NCBI RefSeq assembly: GCF_028583425.1
Contig: NC_072800.1
Location: 4,663,001-4,727,000, forward strand
Reading direction: 5' to 3'
DNA: 64,000 bases
From: Eublepharis macularius
Lineage: Eukaryota > Chordata > Lepidosauria > Squamata > Eublepharidae
Made by a program: the position numbers and the translations under genes. Positions 1 to 11,597 of the stretch are shown piece after piece. The notes under the pieces were generated by a model that was given only the letters and a program-made list of their open reading frames with translations, made no database searches and was not told the origin of the DNA. The first letter of the stretch is position 1; every line of letters starts with the position of its first letter.

Positions 1-567
1 ATGGGGTATACTACATATACTATAATGCTAGTGGATCAGATTGTATATTATATAATGAATGTGTAGTACGGTGTTGTATGCTGTGCCACATTGGTGGCAG
101 GGCACACAGTAGGGGTTTTAATATATATTATAATGACGACAGTATATTTGATAGAATATAGGTTTAAAAGAAATAGAATATGTTTAAATTAAGACTTTTG
201 TTATATATTATACTATATTATACTGGTCTGCTATATTGAGGGGTATAAGATCTATACTATATTGATAGTATAACTGATAGATGTATATTATACTGATAGA
301 ATATTTGATAGCATAATTGACAGAAGTATATTATATTGATAGGATATTTGATATATATGATAGAATACCTGGGGGGGGGAATTAGAATGTGCTTAGAGTA
401 AGGGATTTATTAAGTAATAAGAGGGGTTAAGGGTTGGAAAGCTGTTGGAAGTCGATAGAGAGGGGGGAGGAAAAGGGTGGGGGATAGGGTTAATTAGATA
501 TTGAGGGAATGAATGTATTGAATTTGAAAAGTATACTCACCAATAAAAATTAAAAAAAAAAAGAAAA
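1..567 (+). mobile_element. L1 LINE 3' untranslated end with A-rich tail
   Basis: The first ~360 bases are A/T-rich and built from imperfect repeats of TATATTATAC and GATAGAATATTTGATA. A purine-rich stretch (GGGGAGGAAAAGGGTGGGGG, about 460-490) follows, then an AATAAA-like signal and an A-rich tail at about 541-567. This order is typical of the 3' end of reptilian L1 elements. The element is cut by the window start. The assignment is by general resemblance, and the AT repeats alone could also be simple-sequence expansion. Confidence 0.55.
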
Positions 568-1327
568 CAAAAATGTTGACAAAAATATGGATATTAAATA
601 TCAGGAAGAATTGATGAAAATAACAGGTTTTAAGGTTGAAAAAAGGTAAAATATTCAGGTATTACGCTGATGGGGATGAACTGTATGTTATTTCAAAATA
701 ATTATGTTAAGACATGGAAAGAAATTTAAAAAGATATGTTAAGATGGGATGGAGTGCAGTTGTCCTTGTTGGGAAGAATATCAATTATTAAGATGAATGT
801 TTTACCTAGAATATTATTCCTCTTCCAGACAACACCTGTGTTAACTTCAGATGTACTATTTAAGCAGTGGCAGAAGGTTATTTCAACATTTATATGGCAA
901 GGGAAAAAACCAAGGGTAAAATATAAAATTTTACAGAATGCGAAGGAGAGAGGCGGACTTGGTTTACCGTACTTGAAAGTGTATTATGCCTCTGCATGTC
1001 TAACGTGGATGAAGGAATGGATGCTTTTGAGAAATGAGAGACTCTTGATGTTGGAAGGTTATGACCTGAGATTTGGATACCTATTTATGGTATGACGAAG
1101 TAAAGGTCAATGCAGACTTCAAAAATCATTATATTAGGAGAGCTATTTTGAGAATTTGGAATAAATATAAATTGAGACGAACACAGAAGACACAACTTTG
1201 GATTTCAACACAGGAAGCGTTCTACAGAAGGGAGATGACTTTCAAACAGAGATGGTTGACTTACGGAGATTTATTAGAATTTTCACTAAAATCAACTACT
1301 GTACCAGAATGTTACAATGATTTTTAA
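568..1327 (+). pseudogene. L1 ORF2 C-terminal fragment (broken)
   Basis: Translation resembles the region after the reverse transcriptase of L1 ORF2: LSLLGRISIIKMNVLPR near 755, then FIWQGKKPR and the ERGGLGLP motif near 945, then LWYDEVKV and HYIRRAILRIWNKYK. The first part lies in one frame to about 1095 and the rest in another from about 1073, so there is a frameshift near 1075-1090. A stop also occurs upstream of 736 (the IKK region). The catalytic reverse transcriptase core and the endonuclease are absent. It follows directly on the A-rich tail of another L1, so two L1 fragments lie head to tail. It is a dead fragment. Confidence 0.85.
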
Positions 1328-1840
1328 TAAGGGGTCCAGAGGAGAACCAGGAAATTATAGGCCAGTTAGCCTAACATCTGCCCCAGGCAAAGTAGTAGAA
1401 AGGTAGAATTATTAGGCACATTGAAGAACACAGCCTGATGAGGGAAATGGCTTCTACGAGGGGAAGTCCTGCCTCACCAACAAGCATCTAGATTATGGCA
1501 GTCTGGTAGACATTATATACGTGGACTTTCCAAAGGCTTTTTGCAGGGTACCTCCAGGGCTTTTTTTCAGCAGGAACGTGGTGGAACGGAGTTCCAGAAC
1601 CTCTTGAAAATGGTCACATGGCTGGTGTCCCCGCCCCCTGATCTCCAGACAAAGGGGAGTTTAGATTGCCCAGCGGCATGGAGGGCAATCTATACTCCCC
1701 TCTGTCTAGAGATCAGGGGGCAGGGACACCAGCCATGTGACCATTTTCTCCGAGGGCAACCCACTGAGTTCCACCACCTCTTTTCCCAGAAAAAAAGCCC
1801 TGGGTACCTCACCAAAGATTCCTGGGTACCCTGCCAATAG
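1328..1840 (+). mobile_element. CR1 LINE reverse-transcriptase fragment, split by a MITE
   Basis: Around 1345-1395 the translation reads NYRPVSLTSAPGKVVE, the classic CR1 motif at the start of the reverse transcriptase. Around 1512-1545 it reads IIYVDFPKAF, the domain A motif (usual form DFSKAFD). A palindromic MITE is inserted just after this motif. A few residues (VPHQRFL) may continue the CR1 frame beyond it. Stops and frameshifts are present. The right limit is approximate. Confidence 0.75.
1555..1802. mobile_element. Palindromic hAT-type MITE, copy 1
   Basis: A 248-bp element begins CAGGGCTTTTTTTC and ends with AAAAAAAGCCCTG. Both halves are inverted copies of each other almost throughout, including the GGGGAGTTTAGATTGCCC arm and its counterpart, so the transcript would fold into one long hairpin. 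It is flanked by a perfect 8-bp direct repeat GGTACCTC (1547-1554 and 1803-1810), the duplication length typical of hAT transposases. It sits in the reverse-transcriptase region of a CR1 copy. It has no coding capacity. A second copy lies at 20460-20719. Confidence 0.88.
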
Positions 1841-3040
1841 TGCCAGCTCCTGCTCTCCTTGCACTTGGGCTGACCTGGGGGGCCATCAGTTCACTGGACC
1901 TTTCCCTTGTAGCTTTAATGACCAATCTACCACAATCTCCTCCAAACATGTGGCCTTCCTCTTAGACACAGTAAACACCAGGCAGACATTTTGAGCATTG
2001 TAAACCGCTGTGAAAGAGCGAACAAGTATTATTTTAAAAGTAAAAGTTAATCAAAATGTTCTGCATAAATATCATCCTTATTTGTAAGATCATCTTTTGG
2101 GAATAAACCCCCAACATTCCACATTATATTAGAGTTTGTGTGTATACTTTGAGAATTCACAAAAAAAGTTGGTAAAAAAAGAGCTTATGAAAACTTCTGC
2201 GTACCCATTTTTCTTGTTTGTAATGTGTGTTCATACAAGACAGATTTCAAAACAGTCATTTTTGTTAAGAATGGAATGAATTCATTTTATCCATTCATTT
2301 TCTTAACATTGCTTTAAATGTTATTGTTTTTATCTTTTGCTGCATCTGAGATTGACAGAGTGTTTCATTCAGCTCAAACACCCTAAAAAGCATAAGCAAA
2401 GTTCTTTTAAGGACTTCTTTAATATGTTTTTTTTCCCCTGAGGACTGCCTAAAGTTATGGGGGAGGGTTTTGAAGTACCTAGGAAATGGATCCACGGGGG
2501 AGCCCTCTCTTCTAATGCAAGCACGTTCTCTCCTAGCATACATTACCTGAGTGCTTGTGGCTTGCATTTTGCATGAGTTATGATAATATTTTCCAATGAT
2601 CAAAAGGATTCCTATCTTGTTCTCCAGACTTATTTAGTCTAAAATACGTACCACTCAAAGGAGCAACGGGCATGCGTGTATTCTACAGATTCTTCTTATC
2701 AATCATCCCTCACATTTCCCAAAGATCTCCTTTATCTAGGAAGACCTGGCTCCCTGCATTTTGAAAGTATGCTAATTTGAGGGCAGAAGCCTGTCTGATT
2801 AGCAGCTATTTCCATTTTCTTTTAAGAGCTGAGCCTTTCTTTGATCATCTTCACAGCATATTTTGTTTCCTTGATGAGTCTGAAATACTTTTTAAAAATA
2901 AAGGAAGAAAAATCTACTTTGCTTATTGTTTCAATTCAATGAACAAGTTCAGTTTCAAAGAGAATCACAGCAAGGTTTTAGGTTAATAGCACAAACACCA
3001 GAAAAGTGTAGACATCGGTCTCAGCAGGGGAGATTCACTC
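1841..3040. other. No recognisable feature
   Basis: Moderately A/T-rich, apparently unique sequence. Open frames on both strands are short and lack recognisable motifs. Confidence 0.5.
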
Positions 3041-4265
3041 GTTTGTTCATTCATTCGTTCGTTTATAGCCCACCTTTCTTACTGCGACCCAAGGTGGATT
3101 ACACAGTGTAAGTCAATATGATCAATAACTGAGACATTAAAAAAACACAATAGTGTATGCATTGCAGAAATCTGAAAAGTAAAAAATTCAAATACAGAAA
3201 TATAGAGATGTGCCTTCCTGAAACAAAGCATATTTGACATGACATATTAAATGATGCAGAAACTGTCCAGTAGGAGCATATCTACATCAACAGACAGTAC
3301 TTGATAATGTAGTCTACAGTCCCTGTCCCTTTACCAAAGCATCTCTCTGAACCATTTCCCTACAGGGCTGGTCTTTTGCTGTATTAATAAGACATATTAA
3401 ACCATGTGGAAACTATCCAGTAGGAGCATACTCACAGCAACAGAGAGTACACAGTAGCATAGTGTGAAGTCACGATCCCTTTAGCAAAGCATCTCTAATA
3501 ATAATAATAATAATAACATTTGATTTATATACCGCCCTTCAGGACAACTTAACACCCACTCAGAGTGGTTTACAAAGTATGTCATTATTATCGCCACAAA
3601 TTATTGCAATGGCCACTAGGGGAACGGTCTCCAAAAATGAACCGGATAAATCAATTCATTTAAAAACTTCATCTACTTTCATTCCATGAGACAATTCCTT
3701 CTGTTTTGCACTCTTAACCACTACACCAAACTGGCTGTCTGGATCATTTCCTTGCATCACAGCCCTCTTACCTGTATAATAAAGCCCTCTTGAATGATTC
3801 AGTTTTGCATAGTTTGAGGAAAGCCAGGAGAGTGGGAGCTTCCCTGACCACCTCTGGCAGGCGACTCCACAAGGAGGGGATCACACAGTGGGTGCACATG
3901 TGCAGGCAGCTGTTGCTTGTGCCCATTTGCAGAGTGGTATCTGCAGAACACCCTATTCAGATGGGCAAAGCTGCCCACGGAGCTCCTTGTATACTTACAA
4001 TAACCCTATAAGGTGAGTCAATACAGTTATCCTTATACTGCCGAGACCACCTCATAAAAAGAGGTAAGTGGTTACACTGAAGCCCCTCAAGCATGGAAAA
4101 GTTTTCGGTTGCTTATCAAGCAACCATGTCCAAGTAGGAAGCCATCTTCCAGGCTGTACTGAGTTGGAATAAGGCCTTTTTTGCAGCTGCATTAACTTGC
4201 TTCTCTAGCAGCAATGCTGGATCCAATATAACCCCAAGGCTCTTGAGTTGCTTTCATGTAGGGTC
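3041..4265 (-). mobile_element. L3-like (CR1-clade) LINE 3' region, antisense, split by a SINE
   Basis: The left end (ATAGCCCACCTTTCTTACTG, AAGGTGGATTACACAGTG) is the reverse complement of a common 3' LINE end that also appears in sense at 28390-28440. The stretch at 3250-3490 (CAGTAGGAGCATA twice, CCCTTTACCAAAGCATCTCT) and the part at 4130-4250 (GCAATGCTGGATCCAATATAACC) match the antisense LINE at 17951-18775. A MIR-like SINE interrupts it at 3496-3736. It is non-coding 3' UTR material. Family name is by resemblance only. Confidence 0.65.
3496..3736 (-). mobile_element. MIR-like tRNA-derived SINE
   Basis: Reverse complement of the SINE at 25160-25424. It starts with a (TAA)n tail, then TTTATATACCGCCCTTCAGG and CACTCAGAGTGGTTTACAAA, and ends with the tRNA-like head CTCTTAACCACTACACCAAA, which is the reverse complement of TTTGGTGTAGTGGTTAAGAG. 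The middle is divergent or replaced. It lies inside the antisense L3-like LINE. Confidence 0.8.
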
Positions 4266-4269
4266 AGGC

Positions 4270-5155
4270 TGAGTGAGTGGCTCGTCCCAAAGGGATCAGA
4301 GAAGGCTTCTTTCTTTCCGTTGCATCACATTTCCCATCCCAGAAGATTCCTGCTAGGTAAACTCTGCCTGCAGGGTGGGTGCAGGAGGGGGGCTCAGGCT
4401 CAAACACATTTGGGTAGCCGACTTTCAGTTGCAAGATCATTGCACAGTAGAAATGACCCAAAGGTTTAGTAAGTCTGTTTTCTGCTGCTGGTTTTATTGG
4501 TCATTTTTGTATTGTATACATGTGCTATTTACAGTGTTTATAATTTATACATCTAACACAAATGCAGTGTAAAAATGTTGATTGATGCACAGGTGATTTG
4601 AAAAATATGTACATTTTTTTAGGAAAAATTTGGTGCAAAAGAGGCCATGGGAACCAGCATGAAGATCTTGGGGTGCAATTCACACAAAGGAGAAGTGATA
4701 TAAAAACATAATTGTTAATGACCATTTCAGCTGATGGGCAAGTTCATCGCGGAACACCCTTCAGATAAATTGGTCGCAGACATATGAGGCTTTTTGAAAT
4801 CCCCTGCACAGACGTATGCGGAAAGGTGCTGAGCCTGCCAACACCCCCCCCCCGCCCCCCGTGCTGTATAGCAACAAGGGTTCAGCAGCCATACAGCAAC
4901 TGCATGCTGCCTAACAGCAACGGAGCTCCCTCACCATGGCTGTTTCCACACGGCCGGTCATTCTTGCCCTTGCCCTTATTGTGTGTGTTTCGTTGAGTCG
5001 TTCTGAAAACTCCCCAAACGTACTTACCTTGCGCTTTGTGATTGCAGGTAGCCTCAGCAGTTCCTATAAAAATCAGGTTTGGAGGGGAAGTCGGGCACTT
5101 TTGTCACTGTTGCCCACCTCCCGTTCATTTTTTTTTTTTTTGGCTCTGCACATGC
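4270..5155. other. No recognisable feature
   Basis: No repeat or gene recognised. It includes a C-run near 4845-4860 and a T-run near 5128-5140. Confidence 0.45.
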
Positions 5156-5157
5156 AC

Positions 5158-5372
5158 AGTCATAGAATCATAGGGTTGGAAGGACCTCTAGGGCCATCTA
5201 GTCCAACCCCCCTGCACAATGCAGGACATTCACAAATATCTCCTCCCCACACTCCCAGTGACGCTTGCTCCATGCCCAGAGGATGGCAAAACACCTCCAG
5301 GATCCCTAGCCAAACTGGCCTGTGGAAAATTTCTACCTGACCTCAAGGTGGTGATCGACCTTACCCTGGGCA
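5158..5372 (-). mobile_element. CR1 LINE 3' end, antisense
   Basis: TCATAGAATCATAGGGTTGG at the left edge is the reverse complement of the CR1 3' terminus with its octamer-like ATTCTATGA repeats. It is followed by antisense 3' UTR text (CATCTAGTCCAACCCCCCTG, ATGCAGGACATTCACAAATA) that matches, in sense, the CR1 end at 48010-48257. It is 5'-truncated. Confidence 0.85.
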
Positions 5373-6034
5373 TGTATAAAACAATTCCAACTCAGGAATT
5401 AGGGTACAAAATAACCAATAACAGGCCCAGTAACCCACTGAAAGATCTTTAAAATGTAAAATATGTATTAAACAATATATCATTAAGAATAAAATAGCTC
5501 CAGGTAGAAACATTTTAATGGATGTTTTAATAATATGGCTCTTAATAGCTGTTCTAAGCAGCTTCGTACCATAACTCCAGGATAAAGAGTAGCATTAAAA
5601 GGATGTCCGGTTGAGTTTGCACATAGGAACCAGTTCTTGGGCCAAATAGAAATGTGGAATAACAAGTTTGAATCAGTACATTTGGGTTTGGGATCAAATC
5701 CTTTGTCCCCATGCCAACTCAACAACACCAGATGCAATGCATGGGTCCACAGAGAGTTAACATCCAAACTGCAGGCCAAACTAGATTTGTGGGTTTTTAA
5801 AGAGTTGTGTCCAGGGAAGTAGACTACTTTGTGCATGTGGAGCAACAGAAAGAGGGAACTAACTTTATCTGCCTCTCCCTATGATAGAGGTAGGGTTTCC
5901 AGTCCCACGGTGGGAGTGGGGAATCTCCCGCTCCCAGCTTTCACCCCCACCACAACTTAACTGGACAGCAGGGGGATAAGGCAGAGAACGAGCCTCCAGA
6001 GCCCGAGCTCTAACACTCATTTCACCCCTGCCAC
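5373..6034. other. Mostly unrecognised; possible MITE edge
   Basis: TAGGGTTTCCAGTCCC near 5891 resembles the left end of the hAT MITE family seen at 11598 (TAGGCTTGCCAGGTCC), but no right end was found. The rest gives no recognisable signal. Confidence 0.35.
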
Positions 6035-6037
6035 TTA

Positions 6038-6530
6038 GGGCTAAACTACAAGTGATGCCAGACCCACATTTTTTAGCATGTCAGGGATGCAATTTTACCT
6101 GGGAACTGTACTTGAAAACAGTGTCATGTCCCAAGCACAAGGAGGAAGGCGAGAGGAACTTTGCAATTGTTTTCTTGCAGTCACAATGGAAAGATGAACT
6201 ATTGTATGTAAATGGAAACATTACATTCCACCCTGAGCCTGCCTGGTGGGGAGGGTGTACTAAAAAAATCTAATAAACAAACAAACAAACAAAATAAAAT
6301 AAACTATCATCACTTCTCCCAGCCTCCCTGCACTAGGAACAGGGTCCTGTATTCCTCTCTCTCCAAGTTCCTCTCCCCCAGTTATCCTGTGCAGCTGTCT
6401 TTGAAAAGCTCTTCCCCCCACCTACTTCCCCGCACTAGAGACCTAACACTGCTCTCAACTACAGTTCCCAGGTAAAATTGTGTCCCCGACATTAAAAAAC
6501 GCGTGTCTGGTGTTATTTGTATCTTAGCTC
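6038..6530. mobile_element. PIF/Harbinger-like MITE
   Basis: The ends are long inverted repeats. The left begins GGGCTAAACTACAAGTGATG; the right, reverse-complemented, begins GAGCTAAGATACAAATAACA. Similarity continues inward for about 75 bases, including the shared CAATTTTACCTGGGAACTGT in both arms. It is flanked by the 3-bp duplication TTA (6035-6037 and 6531-6533), the size and sequence expected for PIF/Harbinger. The interior carries an (AAAC)n run near 6275-6300 and no transposase. A related left end lies at 45386. Confidence 0.78.
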
Positions 6531-6589
6531 TTAGCTGAGCCACAGCAGAGATGGGAGCAATGGCAGGATTTGCTTAAACCATTCTGGGT

Positions 6590-7293
6590 TACAATATGAG
6601 GCATGAAAGTAGTCGTGTATGCGAAAGAGATCTTGGGGTAAGAGTGGACTGCAAACTAAATATTAGCAGTCAGTGCGATGTGGTGGCAAAAAAGGCTAAT
6701 TCAATCCTGGGTTGTATCAAAGGGGCCATAGCGTCGAAATCGCAGGAGGTCCTAGCCCCTCTCTATACTGCCTTGGTCAGGCCACACCTGGAGTATTGTG
6801 TGCAGTTCTGGAGGCCTCACTTCAGAAAGGATGTGGCCAAAATCGAGAGGGTGCAGAGAAGAGCGACGAGGATGATCAGGGGTCTGGAGACTGAGCCCTA
6901 CAAGGAAAGGCTGAGGACCTTGGGAATGTTTAGTTTGGAGAAGAGGAGGTTGAGGGGGGACATGATTGCTCTCTTTAAATATTTGAAAGGCTGTCATGTG
7001 AAGGAGGGCAAGGAGCTGTTCCAGTTGGCAGCAAAGGATAGTAGTTGAAGCAACAGGCTTATATTACATGCAGAAATGTACCAGCTGGATATGAGGAAAA
7101 ACTTTTTCACAGTCATAGTAGTTTAAAGGTGGAATCAGCTGCCTAGGGAGGTGGTGAGCTCCCCCTCACTGGCAGTTTTCAAGAAGAGGCTGGATGAATA
7201 CTTGTCAGGGATGCTTTAGGCTCATCCTGCATTGGGCAGGGGGTTGGACTAGAAGGTCTGTATGGCCCCTTCCAATTCTGTGATTCTGTGACA
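6590..7293 (+). pseudogene. CR1 ORF2 3' part and 3' UTR
   Basis: One frame from 6596 to 7048 encodes the region after the CR1 reverse transcriptase: [49 protein letters not shown] and [12 protein letters not shown]. After a stop at 7046 the same kind of text continues brokenly (RWNQLPREVVSSPSLAVFKK). The element ends at about 7293 with the diagnostic CR1 terminus TTCTGTGATTCTGTGA. The endonuclease and catalytic YADD part are missing, so it is a typical 5'-truncated dead copy. No clear target duplication was seen. Confidence 0.93.
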
Positions 7294-7552
7294 GAAGGTC
7301 TTCCTGACCTTCTTGGTCAAGCCATGCCACACTATGGGAACTAGAGCAGAGCAGGCATATGTATGGGCAGCTGTCAGTCTTACTCATTTGCATGGTGGCG
7401 CCTTCAGAAGGCTTTGTTCAGCTAATGGAAGTGGACGTAACAGAGCACAGCAGGAAGGCAACCCAAGGCCTTGAATGGCATGGTGATCGATAGCCAGTAC
7501 TTTGAACCGAAGCTAGTTAGTAGCCAACAGAGTGACTGCAAAGTGGATATCA
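7294..7552 (+). mobile_element. L3-like LINE 3' UTR fragment
   Basis: Text such as CCTTGAATGGCATGGTGATC and CAGTACTTTGAACCGAAGC resembles CR1-clade L3 3' UTRs. It abuts the CR1 terminus directly. The assignment is tentative. Confidence 0.4.
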
Positions 7553-7618
7553 CACATGCATGCACACACACACATGCGCACACACACACACACATACACA
7601 CCTATATATATATATAAA
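7553..7618. repeat. CA/TA microsatellite
   Basis: Alternating CA-rich repeats with TGCA/TGCG interruptions, followed by (TA)n at about 7603-7614. Confidence 0.9.
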
Positions 7619-9847
7619 GATAAGTGTCCTAACTGACTCATCAATACCCAGCACAAAACCCTAGACCTAGAAACATGAAATTGGGGGAGAACATTCTTTT
7701 CATGATGTAAACACCCACTAAGAAGGGATTTTAAGAAATCTGCCCCCTAAGGGGGTAAAAAGGGGTTAAATGTGTTTTCCCAAAGCGATACAGCTTCCCT
7801 GTGAGGCTGACTGGTTGCTGCCTGCTTGTGCCCCTGCCCACTGCCAGTTCAGCCGTTCTTCCCTGATTGGGCTGATTGGGGCTCACAACATTCCACACCT
7901 CACCCCCACCCCCCACGAGACAGTTAGAACACAAAGGTCATTTGCATATGCGGCCTGGTTGGTTCACCTCCACATTCTAAACAGTAGGCAGTTGCTATTG
8001 GGAGTCATTGAATGTGTCTTGAGATCAAATGTACCTCCCCTCTTCCCCTCAAATTTTACTAGGGTTGCTAATCTCCCTGTGGGGCCTGGCTTTCCTGTGT
8101 GGCTGGTAGGCTCCTGCCTGCTTGCACCCCCTTCTCTCTGATTGATCAGCTGTGGAACTCTGTGTTGTGAGGTAAAAATCAGGTCAAGGAAACTGCAGTC
8201 AGTTGAAGAAAGGTGGTAACTGGATTTAAAGTAGTTAAATACTGTAGCAATGCACAGGTATCAAGGTAGTTTTAATATACATTTAAACATAAATTTCACT
8301 TCTGAATGAATTTTGATCATTCAGAGAAGAGTTCATATATTTCCTGAATAAGGCTGCACCACTCCTGATCCTTCCCAAGCAATCCTTGACAACAGGCCAC
8401 TGTAGCCAAAGTAGCCAAAAAAGAAAAGTGCTTTGCAGAAATAGCAAAATACAATACGAGGGATAAAATGCAGCCAAAGTCAACAGTCATATTAGGTATG
8501 TGACCACATTAAATTGCTTGGGGAAAATATTCATTCATTTGTACTCTGTAGTCAATATATATGTGTGTCCCTCATTGCTGGCACATGGTGCAGGAAGAGC
8601 ATACAATAATGCTGGGAAAGAATTAAGGGTTTTTTTAAAAAGTAGAAAACCCAACTAACTTACGCATCTTTTATACTGAGATTGTGTGTTTTTTAAAATT
8701 AATTTGACAATTGTTCCATATCCTTTCTGAATACAATCTCCAGGAACTAAAGTCAGAATCTGAAATTACGGTGAACTTCTTGGATGCCTTAGAACTGTGG
8801 ATGCTGAACAGGTTAAGCCCTGGTAGCTGATTGGATGGGAGACCTTATGAACTCCTAATAGAACATGGACTCCCTTGAAAAAGAATGCAGTATAACCTTT
8901 CAACCCTCATTCCTGCCACAAGAACATCTCATCGGACTGTTATAACGGGCTGCCCATTAAAACCGCTTTGAGTGGAGAAGCTGATGCAGACAATGGCAGG
9001 CACCTGTTACATCCTGAGAACCAATTACGCTAACTTGATGAAGATTTGATTTTTGCAAAGGACACATTTGAGAATTGAAGTCACCCTGCTTGTCGTATCT
9101 GGGTTTTTTTTCCTGTCAAGCACTCTACACAAGAGTTTCTATGATTTCTTCATCATTTAAAAGAAGTAGCATTGTGTTGTTTCACTGCTCCTTTGGCAGC
9201 ATTCAGCATGCTAATGTTTGGTTTGCCTCTGTCCGTGCATGCTCACAGTTTCCTGGATTGTTGGCTTTACATATTTCCAGGGTCATCCTTTGAGGTCAAA
9301 CATCATTTAAAATCTGGTGTGTGCACTGCTTTTGCATTATCATCTGACACATTTGTCATGTTGGCACATGCTTAGAATTTTCTGGATCAAAATACTGGTC
9401 CCAGGAGACAATCTGAGAATGTGTGACATAATTGTGATCTACTTCTGTACACCTGATACGCACAATCATGTTCAGCTTTGGAAATCAGGCAGACCAAATT
9501 GGCAAGAGTGCAATATTGGAGAGGGACAAACCATGCTGTTTCAGCACCACCGGTGGGCTCAAGCAGCCAAGGAAAGCACAACAAGATAATATTTTCTTAA
9601 CAGGTGAGGCTGGGCAGGCAGCAGATGCGGAAGGAGGAAGGGACATCTACATTATGTAAATACACATCATTTGCAATACAAATTAGAATGATGTTTGAGT
9701 GCTCAAGAACAAGCACACTTTTCTCAAGTGTTTGAAGTTCCACTGGCACTTTGTCATCTAACTGCCATGTTTGCACATCACTGCTTGATTCTTTCCTGCT
9801 TATCCTGCCAGCTGAGTCCCATGCAAGGTAGGATGATTTTTAGTCAT
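7619..9847. other. No recognisable gene; minor repeat hints
   Basis: CCCTGGTAGCTGATTGGATG (8818-8837) with GGGAGACC after it may be a remnant of a 5S-derived SINE. TAGGGTTGCTAATCTCCC (8061) resembles a hAT MITE edge. The related segments at 7795-7830 and 8090-8130 share GCTCCTGCCTGCTTG-type text. Otherwise nothing is recognised. Confidence 0.4.
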
Positions 9848-10298
9848 TGTCATATATGCCTCCTGCATATCTGCCATGAATGTATATGGGCTCTGCCTCT
9901 GGTCTCTGAGACTATGGGAAGTTCTTTATTGCTGCAATGCCAGTAGGTTATCTTGCAAATGTTTATTTTCTCTTTCTCGCTCCACTGAGCCAGTGTCCTT
10001 GAATGCCAGTTGAAACTGGCTTGGGATGTAGCCTTCTTGAGAACTAAAGATAAGTTCATCTTTCTCACTGTCTAGTCTAAAACAATGTCTCACCCCCACC
10101 CCCCTGGCTAACGGTCCTTTTCCCCAGAGGCGGGAATATTCCCTATAACTAACACTGCTGGCCCTATCTACATCTCTTCTGCCAATTCCACTGTCAGAGC
10201 ACCTTGTACTGAATGGATCTCTATTAAAATTACTTCAACTGGAACACGGGTGAGTTAACTGGGGAGAACTTGGGGGATCTATCTGCCAGGGACTGACA
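9848..10298 (+). mobile_element. Solo LTR, family 1, copy 1
   Basis: The sequence starts TGTCATATATG and ends GGGACTGACA, giving the TG...CA ends and short TGTCA/TGACA inverted termini of a long terminal repeat. It matches the LTR at 54561-55044 over most of its length: the same start, the shared TTCCCTATAACT and the shared GATCTA.CTGCCAG near the end. It is flanked by GTCAT (9843-9847) and GTCAC (10299-10303), a 5-bp duplication with one mismatch. No internal retroelement genes or second LTR lie adjacent, so it is most simply a solo LTR from recombination. Whether it is endogenous retroviral or Gypsy-like cannot be decided from the LTR. Confidence 0.78.
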
Positions 10299-10342
10299 GT
10301 CACGGGTCCTAGAATGCTGCTCCTCTCAAGCAAAAAAAATCT

Positions 10343-10545
10343 CACACATGAACACACATGAAGCTGCCTATAGTGAATCAGGCCAGTCTAGTCTGGTCAG
10401 ACTGGGAGAGGCTTTCCAAGGCCCAAGGCCGAGGTCTTTCACTTCACATCCTACCTGCTACTTTTCACTGGAGATGCCGGCGACTGAACCCGGGGTCTTC
10501 TGCATGCCGAGGTGATGATCTACCACTGAACCACAGCCCCTCTCC
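10343..10545 (-). mobile_element. tRNA-derived SINE, antisense
   Basis: Read on the minus strand it begins GGAGAGGGGCTGTGGTTCAG, followed by TGGTAGATCATC and GGGTTCAGTCGCC, which fit polymerase III A and B boxes of a tRNA-like head. The tail contains GGCAGCTTCATGTGTGTTCA. The same family appears at 19422-19631. Confidence 0.85.
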
Positions 10546-11597
10546 TTCTGACATCCCAGGAATGTCAGCATGGATTTCATGGATGTCCCACTCTGCTCTG
10601 TAAAAACAGTTGAGAACTTTATCACAGCTTATACATGTAATCAAGCTCAAGGGGGGGTGGGGGGAAGAGCCCAAGTTCCCTTCATTGCATGTGGCAATTT
10701 CCATGTTTACCTTTTTGACACACCCCTCCATTCTCATGGTGGCAAACTCATTTTCTTTTCTTTTTGTCTGCTAGCAGAGTAAATGGTTGCCTACCTACCA
10801 GAAATATCACAACAAGAGAGATGGGGTTCTGAAATGCACATTAAGAAGTGTGGGGGCGGGGTGTGCGCGCTCTGCTGTGTGTCCTCAGCTTAGAAAGTAC
10901 AAAGCTGCTTGTCCGGTCTAAATGGCAGGTGCATTAAAAGAACCCTCAATTGTTTATTGAGAGGGAACAGGCTATTTCCAAGCCATTACAATCAATCAGA
11001 TTAACAAGTATTTCGTGATTGTCTAAATATATACTTTAGCTATAGACAATCTTATTTGGAAAGAATTGCCCCGGTTCATCTTGACATTCTTCACAACTTC
11101 CTGACAGGCTGATTGCATTTACATTCATGCAAACAAGAAAGTAACATGACATTGTGAAGAAGGGGGAAAAACCAGCAAGTCTTGATTTTCTTTCAAATGC
11201 TGAATAAAAGCCAAACATTTCAGCATAGCTTTAATTCTCTACTAGGATGCTGAAGTGTGTAAAGAAGGAGATTGGTCAAAAGGTCTCTTACTCTTTGAAG
11301 GTTCTTGGTTTTCTTAATGTGCTCAGAGGCAGGCTAGCTGTTACAGCCACTGGGCAAAGTCCCTGTGGACACACAGCCAGTTCAGCCCAAGGGGAAAAGG
11401 GTGGTGCTTGGCCCAAATGAGTCTTGCACAGAACAGAGCCCAGCAGAGGTAGAACTTGGCCACTGTGAGCATGTGCAATGCACAGCCCAGAGAAGATGGC
11501 GCCCAGCCCCTGCCAGTTGTACATAGCTGCCATCCAGCCTGGGTGAGACGTGTGGCACACAGACAGATACATCCAGCCCAGGTGTGTCATGCACTGC
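10546..11597. other. No recognisable feature
   Basis: Apparently unique. GTGTGTGCGCGC-type simple sequence occurs near 10850-10870. Antisense open frames at 11288-11594 have no recognisable domains. Confidence 0.45.
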
